A DNA stretch of 64,000 bases from Linnemannia elongata (GCA_036320915.1 JAXBDG010000006.1:2542001-2606000); one strand, 5' to 3'. Positions 25,867 to 37,075 are shown, counted from the stretch's first letter. Translations and numbers: made by a program. Notes: generated by a model not told the origin, from the letters alone.

Positions 25867-28800
25867 TTACTCGTCGTCGTCGTCTTCGTCATTGTTGTAG
25901 TCACTCTCGTCAAAGATATCCGATCCAGAGTCATCGCCCTGTGGTGTGTCCTCCTTCTCAGAAGAGGATCCCTCCAACATTGCGTCCACCTCGTCCATCA
26001 TCTTCTTGAACTTGTCTTCTTTCTCCTTTGCCTTTGAGGTCCCCCTCCTCGCTCTTGTTCTATTGACAACGTGATAAAAGGTTTGTGAGTGCAATGAGCC
26101 AAACCCATAATCGGTATATCTCATTAACAATTGTTCCTCCAACGGCTACTTACTTGGGACCTTTAGTAGTCTGTGTGTCCTCCTTCCGTTTTTCGGTAGA
26201 CGGTGGGTCAGTAAACTTGTTGACAAACGAAAGCTCGTCGGTCAGCTCCGCCAACTTTGCCAACTCGTCATCTCCTAACGCCTCAGGTGCTTCACTAAAC
26301 ATCTTGAGAATATTCTTCTCGACCGTCAGCAAGTTCTTCTTACTCGACGGCTCGACAATGGGCCGTTTCTAAAGAATGAAAAAGCGCAATTTTAGTGGTG
26401 GTAGTCGTACCATATGTAATTGCCTGGAGAGTTTACCAAAGTAGTTGTAACATACGGTTTTGAGGTTTCCAATCAGGAGAGTCAGCTTCTTGAGTCGGAT
26501 CTCGCCGGAATCGTCATCCAACGGAATCTTGTGAAGAATATTTGCCAAAAATCTCCGGACATCTAATAACAGAGAGGCATAAAAAAGTTTGGTTCAGTCA
26601 TAGTACGACCTTTTCACTTTGCCATGGCTGGCAGCCAGTAAATCGTTAACAAGAAAAAGAAGGTCATGATTCTCTTACAGGCAGTTTCGGCAAACATGGC
26701 CTTTACAATATCGATGGCAATGTTGGCTTGGAGACCGTAATCGATATTTTTGTTCACAGGACCCTTCTCAGGATCAGCCCTACACAACGCGTAACATGAT
26801 ATTCAATAATGAGTCATTAGTGTGCTGTTGATGCGGTTCACAAGTACTCAAGACACAAAGTTGCTGTTGCTCCACTTACTCCAATCCACGGCGGGGCTCA
26901 CACCACTCCAGCAGCTGCTGTCCCATGTTGACACATGTTGGCATCTCATTCTTGTTCTCCTGGTGCATCTCGATTAGCTTAACCATGATAGGAACTGCCA
27001 TCTCGCTGAGCATGACCTGGTTGTCGTACGAAGAGTGAAAGTAGACCTGCAAGAAGTAGCTGAGACACTGGCGCAAGTGGTTGTTCTTTGCTGTCGCGGG
27101 GTCAAAGTAGAGGATGATCAACGTCCGCAAGATCTACAAATATACAAGAGAACTTCGTTAATACCGATGACAAACGCAGACAATCGTGGAAGTACGTTTT
27201 CCAGAAAGCAATGTTGCTTGCTCCGTACCTCTGCGTCGCGCAAAACCTTGGTGAGCATCAGCTTGGCAATTCCCTCCACAGCAACAGCCTGAACTTCGGG
27301 CTCCTCGCTCTCCAAGGCTCTCTTCAAATCAGCGTTGATCCTCTCCTCTCCGACTTGGGATGACATGGACGCCATACCGAAAGTCAAGATAAGATCAAAC
27401 ATAATCTATGGCGAAAAAGAAGAAATGCAACTGTGAGATGACGGCACTCTCATATGCAGTTTGACGCATGGAGTCGAAAAAGTCATTATCGATGTACTCA
27501 CCTTCACCGACAGGACATGAAGGAGTGTGGATGCGTTTTCGGCAAAAGCGCAGGTCAAGAAGAGATCCATGTTGTCCGCTGCAAGAGCCTTCTCCAGCGA
27601 ACAAATCAAGCCGAGGCACTGAAGTCCAAGATCCTGCATCACTTCCTCCGGATAAGCGAGCGCTGGGACCACCAACGTGTTCAAAAGACCAAACATGTAC
27701 GAACTCTCTTGAAGATGCTGTATAAAAAAGGTAGTACGAATTAGTACGTCGCCACGCTCAGTAATACATGACAATGAAATGGCAAACCGCGTCCCTATTT
27801 GAATATAATGCGTTACCTCCGAGGATCGCTCCAACATATACTTTGTAATTGTGAGACAACGAATTTTGTTCAACATGCTTTCAAGATCCTTGCGCGCCTT
27901 ATCAGCTTCGTCGACGACCGGTGCGGACGAGTTCCTCCTTGACTTGTCGACCGCACTATGTTTCCGCTTCCTCGATGCATCTGGATCTGACAAGTCCATG
28001 GTCATGTCGTCCGGTGAGTCATCGTCGTCAGGCTAATGTAAGATCATTAAGTGCATAGTTAGATTATGCTCACTGGCAAGCACAGACCATTTGCCTGAAA
28101 TGAAAGACCAGACCGTTCACTATCCTTACATCAGATTGGTTTGTCCCATCTTCCTGTTCAGCCTCGGTGCTCTCGCTAAGATCAGATATGATCTCAATGA
28201 TGATACGCGTAAAGTCCTTTTCGTTCAATGAGATCTTGCGCATAGTCTCCACAATGCATTCCAGATGTTTATCTGGAAGATCATTCAGCAGCAACATCTC
28301 GCCTACGGTATCAATATGAATGACGTTAGCTACCATGTCTTATGCCTTGACCAGAAATGTTCAACAAAGGAGCTCTACTGGTTAAAACGACAGTATGAAG
28401 GCGACTTACGAAGCAGACCAAACATTTTGCGACGTCCAATTTCATCCGCATAATCCAGGAGACGGGCGATCATGAGGAGCTGTGTCACGATGAACTCGGC
28501 CTCTGGTCGATCCTCCTCCTCTGCCTGCTGCATGATGTTGCTGTACTTTTGAATATAAAACGCATGTCTAACAACTTCTGGAACGACTTTGTCAAACTGA
28601 GCGTCGTCATCCTTGCGACGACAGAACTCTGTAAAGACCCTGACAAGGAAAGAGGACTCCACGGAGAGGTTGACCCAAAAGATATCTAATATACATCATG
28701 GGTGATACAAATTAGCTTCCTTCTTGTATTGGACAGTGCCATCGAACGCGTCAAAGTCACTACTTACCATTAAAGCTAAGTGTGTCAATGACATCCGCTC

Positions 28801-30363
28801 GGTAGTCAAAGAAGGCGTTCAATACATCCTCGGCGACACTGCTGCCCATAACATCCAGACGCTCCAAGAACTCGATGAGGTTGTCGTCCGCCTGGTTAAT
28901 CCATTTGGTTGCAAGCATCTTTGTGCACGCCTTCTTGACGCCGTCATCACTATATAGGCAATTAGATTCAAGTAAGTCTTCTAATAGCAATACAATATAC
29001 GCTTTCCAGATTAACATGAGTTCTCGGACGCGTCACAACTCACCGGTCGGTAAGACCATAGCGGAGCAGCCTTTCTCTGTCGCCGATTGAGAGCATACGA
29101 AAGTCGCGAATTTCACTCATGGGCTTTGTAAAGACAGCTCTCCTGTTGTACGTGTCTGTATCGCGTGCTCGTTCGAGAATGAATGGCAGGGTATCCTTGG
29201 ACTGGGCAATGTTGAAGATTGCAGACCGACGGACCTCACTTCAAAGGTACATCAGTCGGAAGTGAAAAGTGGTAAGCGTTAGCCTCTTGGCGCAATTTGG
29301 TCCGCTTCATACCAAGCAAATATTAAGCCAGGTTTTATCAAGTAACACTTACGCCGCTGGGTCATGTTGCAACAAATCCAAGAATTTTTCGATAATAGTG
29401 CCTCCTTCTTCCTCGTCGTCGTCTTCTTCGTCACCGTTGCCTTGCATCTTGGAGAGGGCAAAAAGAGCCTGGACGCGAACTTGTGATTCCTTGTCGCGGG
29501 TTCGCTCCATAAGGCTCTTCTGAAGTTCCACGTACAAATCGTTTCTAGTAGTGACGCAGAGGGAGATATTTGTCAATTGTTGGTTTGCATGACTTTGACG
29601 CCTTGTGCTCTGGCTAAAAACATGGTGGAAGATGCCGAATATTGATAAAGTTCTTACTCCAGCGCGCCGACAGAGTTGATGCTCAAGGCGATCAGCTTGC
29701 AGCAGCGCACACGGACGAGCTTTTCCTTGACGGTGATTCCTTTCAAAAGATGCCGCATCAAATGCTCGACAAATGTCGCAGATATTGAGCTCTCCTCGTC
29801 CTCGTCCTCATCCTCCTGGTCCATGTTCTCTGCCTCAGGCTTTCTGTCTGTTGGAAACAATTAAAGAGACCAGTTAGTAGAGGTCTTCATGGCCGTAGGA
29901 AAAAAAAAGTTGCTAGCGTGTATTTCCAAACTTGAGCTTCCAAGGTACCTTTCTCGCATGTGCATAGAATAAAGGTGGACACAAACTGGACGACTCGGTC
30001 AGCAGTTGGCTCGACCTTCTTAATAGCCAAAACAACGTTCAGGTTCCGAATGAACTCCTTGTTAAAAGCCGCCTCTCCATTTTCCCCAGCAGCCTCGGCA
30101 CACTGTTCCTGAATCTTGCGGAGCATGATTGCATTTTTGCGATGGTTGGCCGCAGACTTCTGACACTCCTGAAAGATGGTGGGGACGACGGTACGTAGGG
30201 TCTCGAGGACGGGTTGCTTTTGCTTTCTTGATTTGGATGGCTTTTTGGTGGCGGCGGTGGGTTTTGTTGTTGTTGGTGGTGTTGTTGCTGTGGATGTGGA
30301 TGAGCCAGCTGTTGCTCCTTCGGGTGCGTCGACCTCAGCGGCCTGGTTCTTTGGCCTTGCCAT
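25867..30363 (-). CDS. YCG1: Condensin complex HEAT-repeat subunit 3 (CAP-G / Ycg1 / Cnd3)
   Basis: Non-SMC HEAT subunit that, with the kleisin Brn1/CAP-H, forms the DNA-binding groove of condensin for mitotic chromosome compaction. Fifteen minus-strand exons: 30363-29949, 29847-29658, 29544-29353, 29238-29044, 28949-28768, 28685-28410, 28302-28130, 28032-27817, 27717-27502, 27405-27229, 27133-26880, 26779-26679, 26562-26456, 26368-26154 and 26059-25867. All are in phase, giving 1,033 aa, the family size. HEAT repeats run from about 45 to 950 (VRVRCCKLIALSINSVG, EVRRSAIFNIAQSKDTLPF, RRAVFTKPM, YGLTDRDDGVKKACTKML, LGLQCLGLICSLEKALA). A Ser/Thr/Lys-rich N-terminus precedes them and a strongly acidic tail (NNDEDDDDE) closes the protein. 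The 3' splice site before exon 4 is AAG rather than YAG. Divergent from DPY30. Confidence 0.95.
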
Positions 30364-30668
30364 GGCTATTGTTGTCCTGAAGAAGGAGGGAGGGAGGAAG
30401 CGAATTGTTGTTGGATGAAAAGGAGAAGAAATCAGTGTACCTGAGAAGGAGTTGACCTTTTTGTTTGACGCGACTCGAGCCCCCACCAAGACCAACAGAG
30501 AACAAAATTCACCTGCAGCAAAGCCACTTCTCAACATCTTAGTGGAGCACTGGAGTAGCAAGAAAGGCCCTGAGTATCAACTCTTTCTCTCACTCTCAAA
30601 CTCACTCCCTCTCACCTTTGACATCACATCACACATCTCATTTACTCAACATAACCAAATCAAAACCA
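30364..30668. promoter_or_regulatory. 305-bp divergent promoter, condensin subunit / DPY30
   Basis: The start codons of two chromatin-related genes lie 305 bp apart in opposite orientation. The region has no clear TATA box. The DPY30 side is pyrimidine-rich. Shared regulation is an inference from geometry only. Confidence 0.5.
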
Positions 30669-31302
30669 ATGGACTCTGAACGCTCAACACCAGCATACGA
30701 CAACATACGCTCACCAGCATCGCAGGAGAGGGAACGCAGCGTCAAGGTTGAGGGTAACCGTGGAGCCGTCAGGAGCATAGGGGTACGTCCCTTCCTCCAA
30801 GAATCATCACGTCAACCACCCACACTCCTAATGGACAATGCAACTATCCCACACACAATGCCATTTATTACTCCCTCATAAGAACCCGCCATGACTGACA
30901 TCAGACAACCCTCTCACTCCCCGTTGTGAACAACCATAGGAGATTTTGAATGCAGACCGTGAGGGGTCAACGGCGTCTTCAGCGACCGGTGTCACAAACC
31001 CCCTGGCTGACCTCTCCAAGGCAGAGATCGCCGCCATGCCCATCCGAGGATATCTGGACCAGACTGTCCTCCCCGTCTTGCTGGAGGGCATGAAGCAGCT
31101 CGCAAAAGAGAGGTAAGGCTTTTCATTTTTGCACCCTCATCAAATGAACCAGACCATTGGCTGATTTGGGGCGAGAGCGCTGGCTGATATTTTATTTGTT
31201 GCCTCAATTAATCTCATCGATAGGCCGCAAAACCCCTTGGAGTACCTTGGACATTACCTTCTCAACCATAGCGACACCATTGGACGATCGCCTGGGCCTT
31301 AG
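30669..31302 (+). CDS. SDC1: Dpy-30 family COMPASS subunit (Sdc1 homologue)
   Basis: Small subunit of the Set1/COMPASS histone H3K4 methyltransferase that dimerises and docks on Ash2/Bre2. Exons: 30669-30782, 30940-31112 and 31224-31302, in phase, 121 aa. The Dpy-30 helix-turn-helix motif occupies about residues 72-110: [19 protein letters not shown], then [20 protein letters not shown]. The N-terminal 65 residues are polar and look disordered, as in other fungal members. Identity is secure because the dimerisation motif is nearly canonical. The short final intron (31113-31223) lies inside the motif. Confidence 0.95.
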
Positions 31303-31680
31303 ACAACTGTACTTATAAACCAGGACCAACACATAGCAACACCCACTTTTGAATCTTCAATGTACATACCGTAATCATCCCAAGGATCAACGCTGGTGTG
31401 TTGTTTGTGACACTGAGCATGCATTTTAATTTCCTGTGGAGATGTTCAAAAAGCGACTTATAATTTTAATTTAAGTCGTATTTTAAAGGGTGACAAGCTT
31501 CACGCGTTACCGACGCGTCCCAGACTACGTCTCGACCTCATGGCTCCAAACGCGTTGGCAGTGATCTTTTCAGCTGATCAGGTTTGAGTGCCACTTCAAA
31601 AGGGTGCTGGGGGTATATTTAAATTGCAACTCCATCAAGTACTCGAGTCCGTTGTGTTATAGAAACGCCCAGCTTGGTTC
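31303..31680. other. Junction between DPY30 and the transposon relic
   Basis: About 380 bp containing the DPY30 3' UTR and possibly the outer end of the transposon. It includes ACGCGT repeats near 31503-31519. I could not recognise terminal inverted repeats or a target-site duplication. Confidence 0.4.
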
Positions 31681-32656
31681 TCACCAACAAAAATATGATA
31701 GTTTATGTCTCCTTGCTTTCCCTCTCACCCTCTCGTCGTTTTCGGTCCAATCGTCGACCTCCACCAGCGGGACATCCTCCTCATGCTGTGGTGGTGCGTG
31801 AAGAGCTCTTTGGTTCCAGTTCTCCTCAGCATCATCGGTTTCTCCACCATCCGGATGTACAAGGCAAAAATTGTGCAAAACCATACAGGCAATTACCCAG
31901 CTTGATACTCTGCCGATGTGCCTCTTCTTATTGATCTTGACGGGCAGGTTTTGCAAGGACTGCCACTTGAGTTTTAACCAGCCGAAGGCGTGCTCGATCT
32001 TGACTCGTGCGGATCCATGGAGGTCATTAAATCAGTGCTCTTGTGGGGTGATGTCGGTTCCTTTGTAGCGTGGAATGACGTTCGAGGAAATCGCGTACCC
32101 TGCGTCGGCCAAGAGATAGTCCTTTCCGCTGAAATGAGTATCGCAGTTCTTGTAAGGCTTGGTGGACCTTTATGCCACAGAGTCGTTCATTGATCCAACG
32201 TAGCCTGTGGATACAAACGTGAATCGGCCTAGGGTAAGTTTGTGTGTTGAAAGGTTCTCAGTTCCTAGATTATAAAGTGCAACTAAGAGTTGGATCCCGA
32301 CAGGTGCTTGTGGTCGGACTTGGTGTTGACTCTTGAAAATATAGTTGTTCTGGATGAGGACGAGAAGTGCATCGAATTGTTTGGGTGCGAGGCGAATGAT
32401 GTTCCTGAACTTACCTGGAGCGTACTGTGGCAGAACTTGATCCCTCAAAGCTGTTGAAACCGACATGCGCATCCAGGACTTGAGGTGGCGGGCGGTATAG
32501 AGTCGACTAAGTATCTCGCAATAGGCAATTGGCAGGTACCAGATGGATTTGATGTCCCTGCAGGAGGATCATAAGTTCCTCCCAGGCTAGTACGAACTTA
32601 TCCTTATACTGACGAATGAGGAGCTGGCGTTCAGTATATCGGCGCCGAGCGGGCAT
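31681..32656 (-). pseudogene. PIF/Harbinger-type DDE transposase relic, internally deleted and with stops
   Basis: Minus-strand remnant of a nuclease-type (HARBI1-like) DDE transposase. Pieces in order: an N-terminal segment from the ATG at 32656 (MPARRRYTERQLLIRQY); after a frameshift near 32520-32560, RLYTARHLKSWMRM and VALYNLGTEN; then FTFVSTGYVGSMNDSVA; then DYLLADAGYAIS and SARVKIEHAFGWLK, carrying two of the three expected catalytic acidic residues; then HIGRVSSWVIACMVLHNFC. A TAA follows SMNDSVA, and a TGA stands where the family has Trp (PQEH-stop-FNDLHG). About 100 residues between the helix-turn-helix part and FTFVSTGY, including the first catalytic Asp, are absent. The element therefore cannot encode an active enzyme. 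Terminal repeats were not found. The family is clear from the motif order. Confidence 0.85.
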
Positions 32657-32840
32657 CAATGAGGGGGGAAAGAGGAAGTGAATGAAAAAAAATGTCCACT
32701 TCAATCCATTATGAGGTCGATAACGTCGTCCTCCCTGAAGAATTCAAAGGTTGCTTGGAGAATTCTCCAAATTCAGATTTCTTGTTGAAAAAGGCTGAAG
32801 GAATTGGGCTGGGGGAAGAAAGAAAATCGATCTGAGAGAA

Positions 32841-32844
<4 letters not shown>

Positions 32845-32876
<32 letters not shown>
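32845..32876. repeat. Poly(A) tract, 32 nt
   Basis: Uninterrupted run of 32 A between the transposase relic and the Sel1 gene promoter. Confidence 0.85.
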
Positions 32877-32880
<4 letters not shown>

Positions 32881-32918
32881 GTCATTTGCCTGGCGAGCCA
32901 CCTTCGCCATTATTCTTC

Positions 32919-32928
32919 TATATAAAGG
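32919..32928 (+). promoter_or_regulatory. TATA box of the Sel1-repeat gene
   Basis: TATATAAAGG, 80-89 bp upstream of the ATG at 33008 and followed by an A/C-rich leader. The spacing fits a TATA-dependent, probably inducible gene. Confidence 0.65.
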
Positions 32929-33007
32929 CATCTTTTCTTCCCTTCAATCATCACACAGAAGACAATAACGACAATATATTCCTTTTCAACTCACAGCTAT
33001 CAACACC

Positions 33008-34405
33008 ATGAGCCAAGAGCACACACCCACCGCCAAGTCCTCTGAGACGATCGTCGCCAAAGACGGACCCACCAACACATCATCAGCAAGTTTCGACACC
33101 CTCACCTCTACCTTCCCACCACAACCATACACCACATCCACATCCACATCCACACCCATACCCGAATCCGAACCCACCCCTACACTCATTGTCGACATCG
33201 ATGAGATGATTCTCAAGGCCAAGTCCGGCGACATAACCGCGCAATTAGCACTCGGAGACTTCTACCGTGACGCCACTCACGGTCTCGAACAAGACTATAA
33301 CTTGGCCATGTCCTGGTACCTGAAAGCCGCCTCACTAGATAACAACCCCAAGGCGCAATTGAAGATCGGACACCTCTACCACGCTGGTTTCGGTGTTCCC
33401 CAGGACGACTCTCTCGCATTGGAATGGTTCCTCAAGGCTGCTGAACAAGGCGATGCGAAGGCACAGTTCAACGTTGGCGCTTATTACATTCCCAAAGAAG
33501 ACGTTGAGAAGGCGTTGGAGTGGGTTTTGAAGGCGGCCGAGCAAGGATTGGTCGAGGCTGAGTATGTGGCTGGGAAGCTCTACAGTATTGAAGGGTGTCA
33601 TAAGAATTTCGACAAGACCATGAGTTGGTTGCTGAAGGCAGCCGAGAAAAGCTTTGCCATGGCGCAAGATGGGATTGGAGACATGTACCGTTTTGGTCAA
33701 GGCGTTCCCAAAGATTCGGAGAGGGCGGCCGAATGGTATCTCAAGGCGGCAGAACAAGGAGATGCGAGCGCACAGTTCAGTCTTGCGATCCTCTACAAGA
33801 GCGGTGACGGTGTCCTCGAGGACTCTATTAAGGCTGTGGAATGGTACCAGAAGGCGGCCGAGCAAGGCCATGCGAGCGCCCAGTGCAATCTTGGGATCCT
33901 TTACATGAATGGTGACGGGGTCCCCCAGGACTTTATCAAAGGTGTCGAATTATTCGAGAAGTCGGCCGAGCAAGGGAATACTATTGGACAGTTGAAATTC
34001 GGAATGGCATACCGTGAAGGCCAAGGAATCGAACGGGACCTTGAGGAAGCCAGACGATGGTGCGAAAGGGCAGCTCGAGAGGGCAAGAATGCCATGGGTC
34101 TGGCGCTCCTCGGCGCGTTGTACCATCTAGGTGGGAAGGAGGATGAGGCCATTGAGCCTGACCTTGCGAAGGCGAGGGAGCTGTATTTGTTGGCATTGGA
34201 GACCGATCCTGCGATTGTTAGTCATTTGGGATACCTGTTGGAGAACGTGGAGCAGAGGATTGCTTTGAGAGATGACACGAGAATTATGAGGGTTATAGGA
34301 ATCGTTATTGATGACTTGAGGGCTCTCCCCCTCTCCCATCCTCTTTACCGTTCTCTCTTTGTTTTCTGTATTTCTCTTCTTATGCTCTTCTTGCAATTTG
34401 CCTGA
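33008..34405 (+). CDS. Sel1-repeat (TPR-like) protein, single exon
   Basis: Intronless 465-aa scaffold-type protein. The first ~60 residues are Thr/Ser/Pro-rich and disordered. From about 70 to 390 there are some eight or nine Sel1 units of about 36 residues, with the typical A-x-x-L/W-[FY]-x-K-A-A-E-Q-G-[DNH]-x-x-A-Q core (for example LEWFLKAAEQGDAKAQFNVG and VEWYQKAAEQGHASAQCNLG). The last ~25 residues are hydrophobic (SLFVFCISLLMLFLQFA) and could be a tail anchor. Sel1 repeats bind partner proteins and occur in ERAD adaptors (Hrd3/Sel1) and chitin-synthase regulators, but nothing here fixes a specific role. The lack of introns, the TATA promoter and the decayed copies downstream fit an expanded, fast-evolving family. 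Confidence 0.9.
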   Translation: MSQEHTPTAKSSETIVAKDGPTNTSSASFDTLTSTFPPQPYTTSTSTSTPIPESEPTPTLIVDIDEMILKAKSGDITAQLALGDFYRDATHGLEQDYNLAMSWYLKAASLDNNPKAQLKIGHLYHAGFGVPQDDSLALEWFLKAAEQGDAKAQFNVGAYYIPKEDVEKALEWVLKAAEQGLVEAEYVAGKLYSIEGCHKNFDKTMSWLLKAAEKSFAMAQDGIGDMYRFGQGVPKDSERAAEWYLKAAEQGDASAQFSLAILYKSGDGVLEDSIKAVEWYQKAAEQGHASAQCNLGILYMNGDGVPQDFIKGVELFEKSAEQGNTIGQLKFGMAYREGQGIERDLEEARRWCERAAREGKNAMGLALLGALYHLGGKEDEAIEPDLAKARELYLLALETDPAIVSHLGYLLENVEQRIALRDDTRIMRVIGIVIDDLRALPLSHPLYRSLFVFCISLLMLFLQFA

Positions 34406-35168
34406 TCAACTGGCTGTTAGGGAGAGTAGCAAAAGAATAAAAATTCATGGCCTTCGCTTTTCATTGTTTTTCAACAGAGTAGAAATCATCGGTAGCCTAA
34501 AAAAAAAAGTCGATGAATGTCATTTTTTGTTCTCGCCGGGGTGGTCCTCGTCATGTTCTTATTCCCATCTTGATTAGATCTGCAAAGGCGGGCTGAGGGG
34601 ACTAATGGCTCAGAGCAATGGGCTTATTATTGACTCGTTCCGTTCAACGTTGAAAGGCACGAAGATGGTGCCAGAAAAACTATCTGTTTAACCGTGTCTC
34701 CCTCCTCTCGTTCACACTCTGTCTTTTCAAAAGCATCGATTGACACTCGCCTGCCTACTCTTCAGCCCGGTACACTCGTGGCTCTTTCATCCCATAACAG
34801 GTCACAACTCTGGACACTCATTCTCTCCTTTCTCACTTTTTCCCCAAGCAAGAAAGAAAGAAGGTTATCTCCCCGCCCCCTTTGAAAAAAAAAGTAAAGA
34901 CCAATGTCATTGTTGATTCTTGGCTGTGGCAATTTCTAATTTTTCGCTCCCTGTCTAAAAAAAAAACTCAAAGCCTTGGGAAGAGGTGGGCTGGGGGTCG
35001 ATAAAGGCAAAACAAGAAGGGTTTACTAGTCAAGGAGAAGAGAAGAGATGAGCAGGGGTGTGTATCCCTGATCAGTCCCTCTCTAACGGTCGATCGTACC
35101 TGAATCGAAAAAACATATGCCATTGCGGTGGCACTCTTCGTTCTGACGCCAACTTTTAAAAACATTTA
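34406..35168. other. Intergenic, between Sel1 gene and Sel1 pseudogene
   Basis: About 760 bp with CT-rich and A-rich stretches. No Sel1-like coding remnant was recognised here, so the pseudogene appears to lack its N-terminal half. Confidence 0.4.
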
Positions 35169-35909
35169 ATGGCCGGGGTTGTTTTGAAGATCCTCAACAA
35201 AGATGACTCCGAAGCGGTGAGATGGTTCTTGAAGCCGGCCGAGCAGGGATATCTAAATGCACAGGACGAGATAGGCGAGATGAACAAGAACGGAGAGGGT
35301 ATTGAGATAGAGGCGACAGTCGCGAGTGTGTGGTACCCCAAGGCGACTGAGGCAGGTCTGGCCAAAGGTCAATACCAACTCGGAGATCTCTACCACCAAG
35401 GCCAAGGCGTCCCACAGGATGACAACCAAGCCATGTATTAATACCTCATGGCCGCAGTGCAAGGTCTAGCCAATGCCCAGAACGGTATCGGCGTCATTTT
35501 CAAGCAAGGCACCAGCAGCTCCCCGCAGGACTATTCGATGGCTGTCAAATGGTTCCGCGAAGCGGCCGAGCAAGGGAATAGTCGGGGCGAGTTGAGGATT
35601 GGGGTTGCGTATTATTATGGCGAAGGTGTCGAGCATGATTACGAGCAGGATTACGAGCAGGCGATAGAGTGGTTGAAAAAGGCGTCTGAACAGGGTAATG
35701 GGATGGCTGCGGCGTTGGTTGGGACGGTGTTTGAATTGGGACGGGGGGTGGAAGTGAAGCACGAGTAGGCGAGGGAGTTTTATTTGTTGGCGAAAAAGCT
35801 TGATCCGGAGAATGAGGCGATTGAGAAGTTGGTGGCGCGTGCTGAGAGGGATAGGAGGATGTCAAGGATGTTGATGGTTTCATTGGTTAACTCTTTGCAA
35901 GTAACCTGA
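35169..35909 (+). pseudogene. Decayed Sel1-repeat paralogue with two in-frame stops
   Basis: One continuous frame of 247 codons similar to the C-terminal half of the gene at 33008. Recognisable Sel1 units include VRWFLKPAEQGYLNAQDEIG, GQYQLGDLYHQGQGVPQDD and VKWFREAAEQGNSRGELRIG. The frame is broken by TAA at 35439-35441 (after QAMY) and TAG at 35766-35768 (after EVKHE). Past each stop the same frame keeps homology, with AREFYLLAKKLDPENEAIEK matching the intact gene's ARELYLLALETDP region. The final stop is at 35907-35909. Read-through or strain polymorphism cannot be excluded, but loss of function is the simplest reading. Confidence 0.85.
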
Positions 35910-36078
35910 ACCGGAAATAAGGTATCCAGTTTGCAGGTCTACTACAACTTTTTTCACAGAAACGTCATCAGAATTATCTCTTTCCAACTTCTTCTAATGG
36001 CCAGCATAGTCCGGGGTTTTGTTATTACTAGGACTGAGGGATGGAGGTGATATATTGTCAGGCAACGGGGCGGTTTGA

Positions 36079-36270
36079 GAGGGCGGTCATGTAGTGGATG
36101 CAAGCTCGACGGCGTTTGTGGGTAGTCTGTATCTTGTAGGCGAGGGAGGGGTGAAGAAGGAGAAGGTGAAAGCGAGGGAGTGCTATTAGAGGGCAGTCAA
36201 GTTGAAGATGGATAATTAGGTGAAAACGGGGCTGTTGGATATGCTTGGGCAAGATGGTGTGCGCATTTGA
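36079..36270 (+). pseudogene. Short Sel1-like relic
   Basis: A 64-codon frame with internal TAG stops reads GHVVDASSTAFVGSLYLVGE and then KARECY-stop-RAVKLKMDN. This resembles the end of a Sel1 unit and the KARELYLLALETDP segment of the intact gene at 33008. It is short and decayed, so the assignment rests on weak similarity and on lying directly after two related copies. Confidence 0.4.
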
Positions 36271-36700
36271 ATGGGTGGGTGTTGTGCTTTAATAATTTCA
36301 TCCGTAAGGGAGAGAAAGGCACCAGAACTAATAAGGGGATCCAAACCGTTCTGGCTCTAGTTTGGATCGATGTGGCAAACACAAAAAATTCTGTCGCTTC
36401 TTCGGCTCTACATGGACGATCCGGTGACTAAAAGGCTCAGAGCATCAGGATGGATGCTTGTCGAAGGTCAAGGGGTGCTTCCCCTTGAAAATCTGTTTGA
36501 ATATAAGCCGTCTCCTTATTTTATTTTTTTCCTTTTGCCTCCTGTTAACTTGTGGCAACTTGGACCATTCATCTCATCTCTTCCTACCTTTGGTGAACAA
36601 GTAACATTTCCCGCCTCTTCTTTCCTTCCTTTCTTTTCACAATCATTTCGCTCAAACACCACCCACAAAACACTTTATAGAAAAAAACAATATCTCAACC

Positions 36701-37075
36701 ATGACCAAGTCCACCGCCTTCGTTCTCGCCTTGGCCCTCCTGGCACCACTTTTCATCGCCACCTCTCCTGTCCAAGCAGCACCCATCCCGTCATCGCCAT
36801 CATCATCACCACCACAACACACCAAGCGCGACGGCGCTCTTGGAGCCTTTGATCCGCTAATTACAGCCCTCGGTCCATTCACCACCCTTGCTGGACAAGG
36901 TCTACAGGCCGAGTCCGCACAGGCCGCTGGCGCCATCCAAGATGCAGGAGCCTCTATCAAAAAACAAACCGACAGAACTGGTGATATGACCCAAGAGTCG
37001 CTTTCTGGAGCCGGTCAAGCAATTGTCGATTCTCCATCGACCCTTACTGGGGTCGCCAAAGCTGCTCCTGTCTGA
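36701..37075 (+). CDS. Small secreted protein with Kex2-type site
   Basis: Single-exon 124-aa protein. Residues 1-27 form a clear signal peptide (hydrophobic core VLALALLAPLFIA, cleavage expected after VQA). A Pro/Ser-rich propeptide ends in TKR (near residue 43), a Kex2-like site before DGALGAF. The mature part, about 80 residues, is Ala/Gly/Gln-rich, lacks cysteines and looks amphipathic (AESAQAAGAIQDAGASIKKQ). The start codon follows an A/C-rich leader (AATATCTCAACCATG), and AATAAA lies at 37135-37140. No family recognised. It could be an effector-like or wall-associated protein; that is a guess. Confidence 0.7.
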   Translation: MTKSTAFVLALALLAPLFIATSPVQAAPIPSSPSSSPPQHTKRDGALGAFDPLITALGPFTTLAGQGLQAESAQAAGAIQDAGASIKKQTDRTGDMTQESLSGAGQAIVDSPSTLTGVAKAAPV

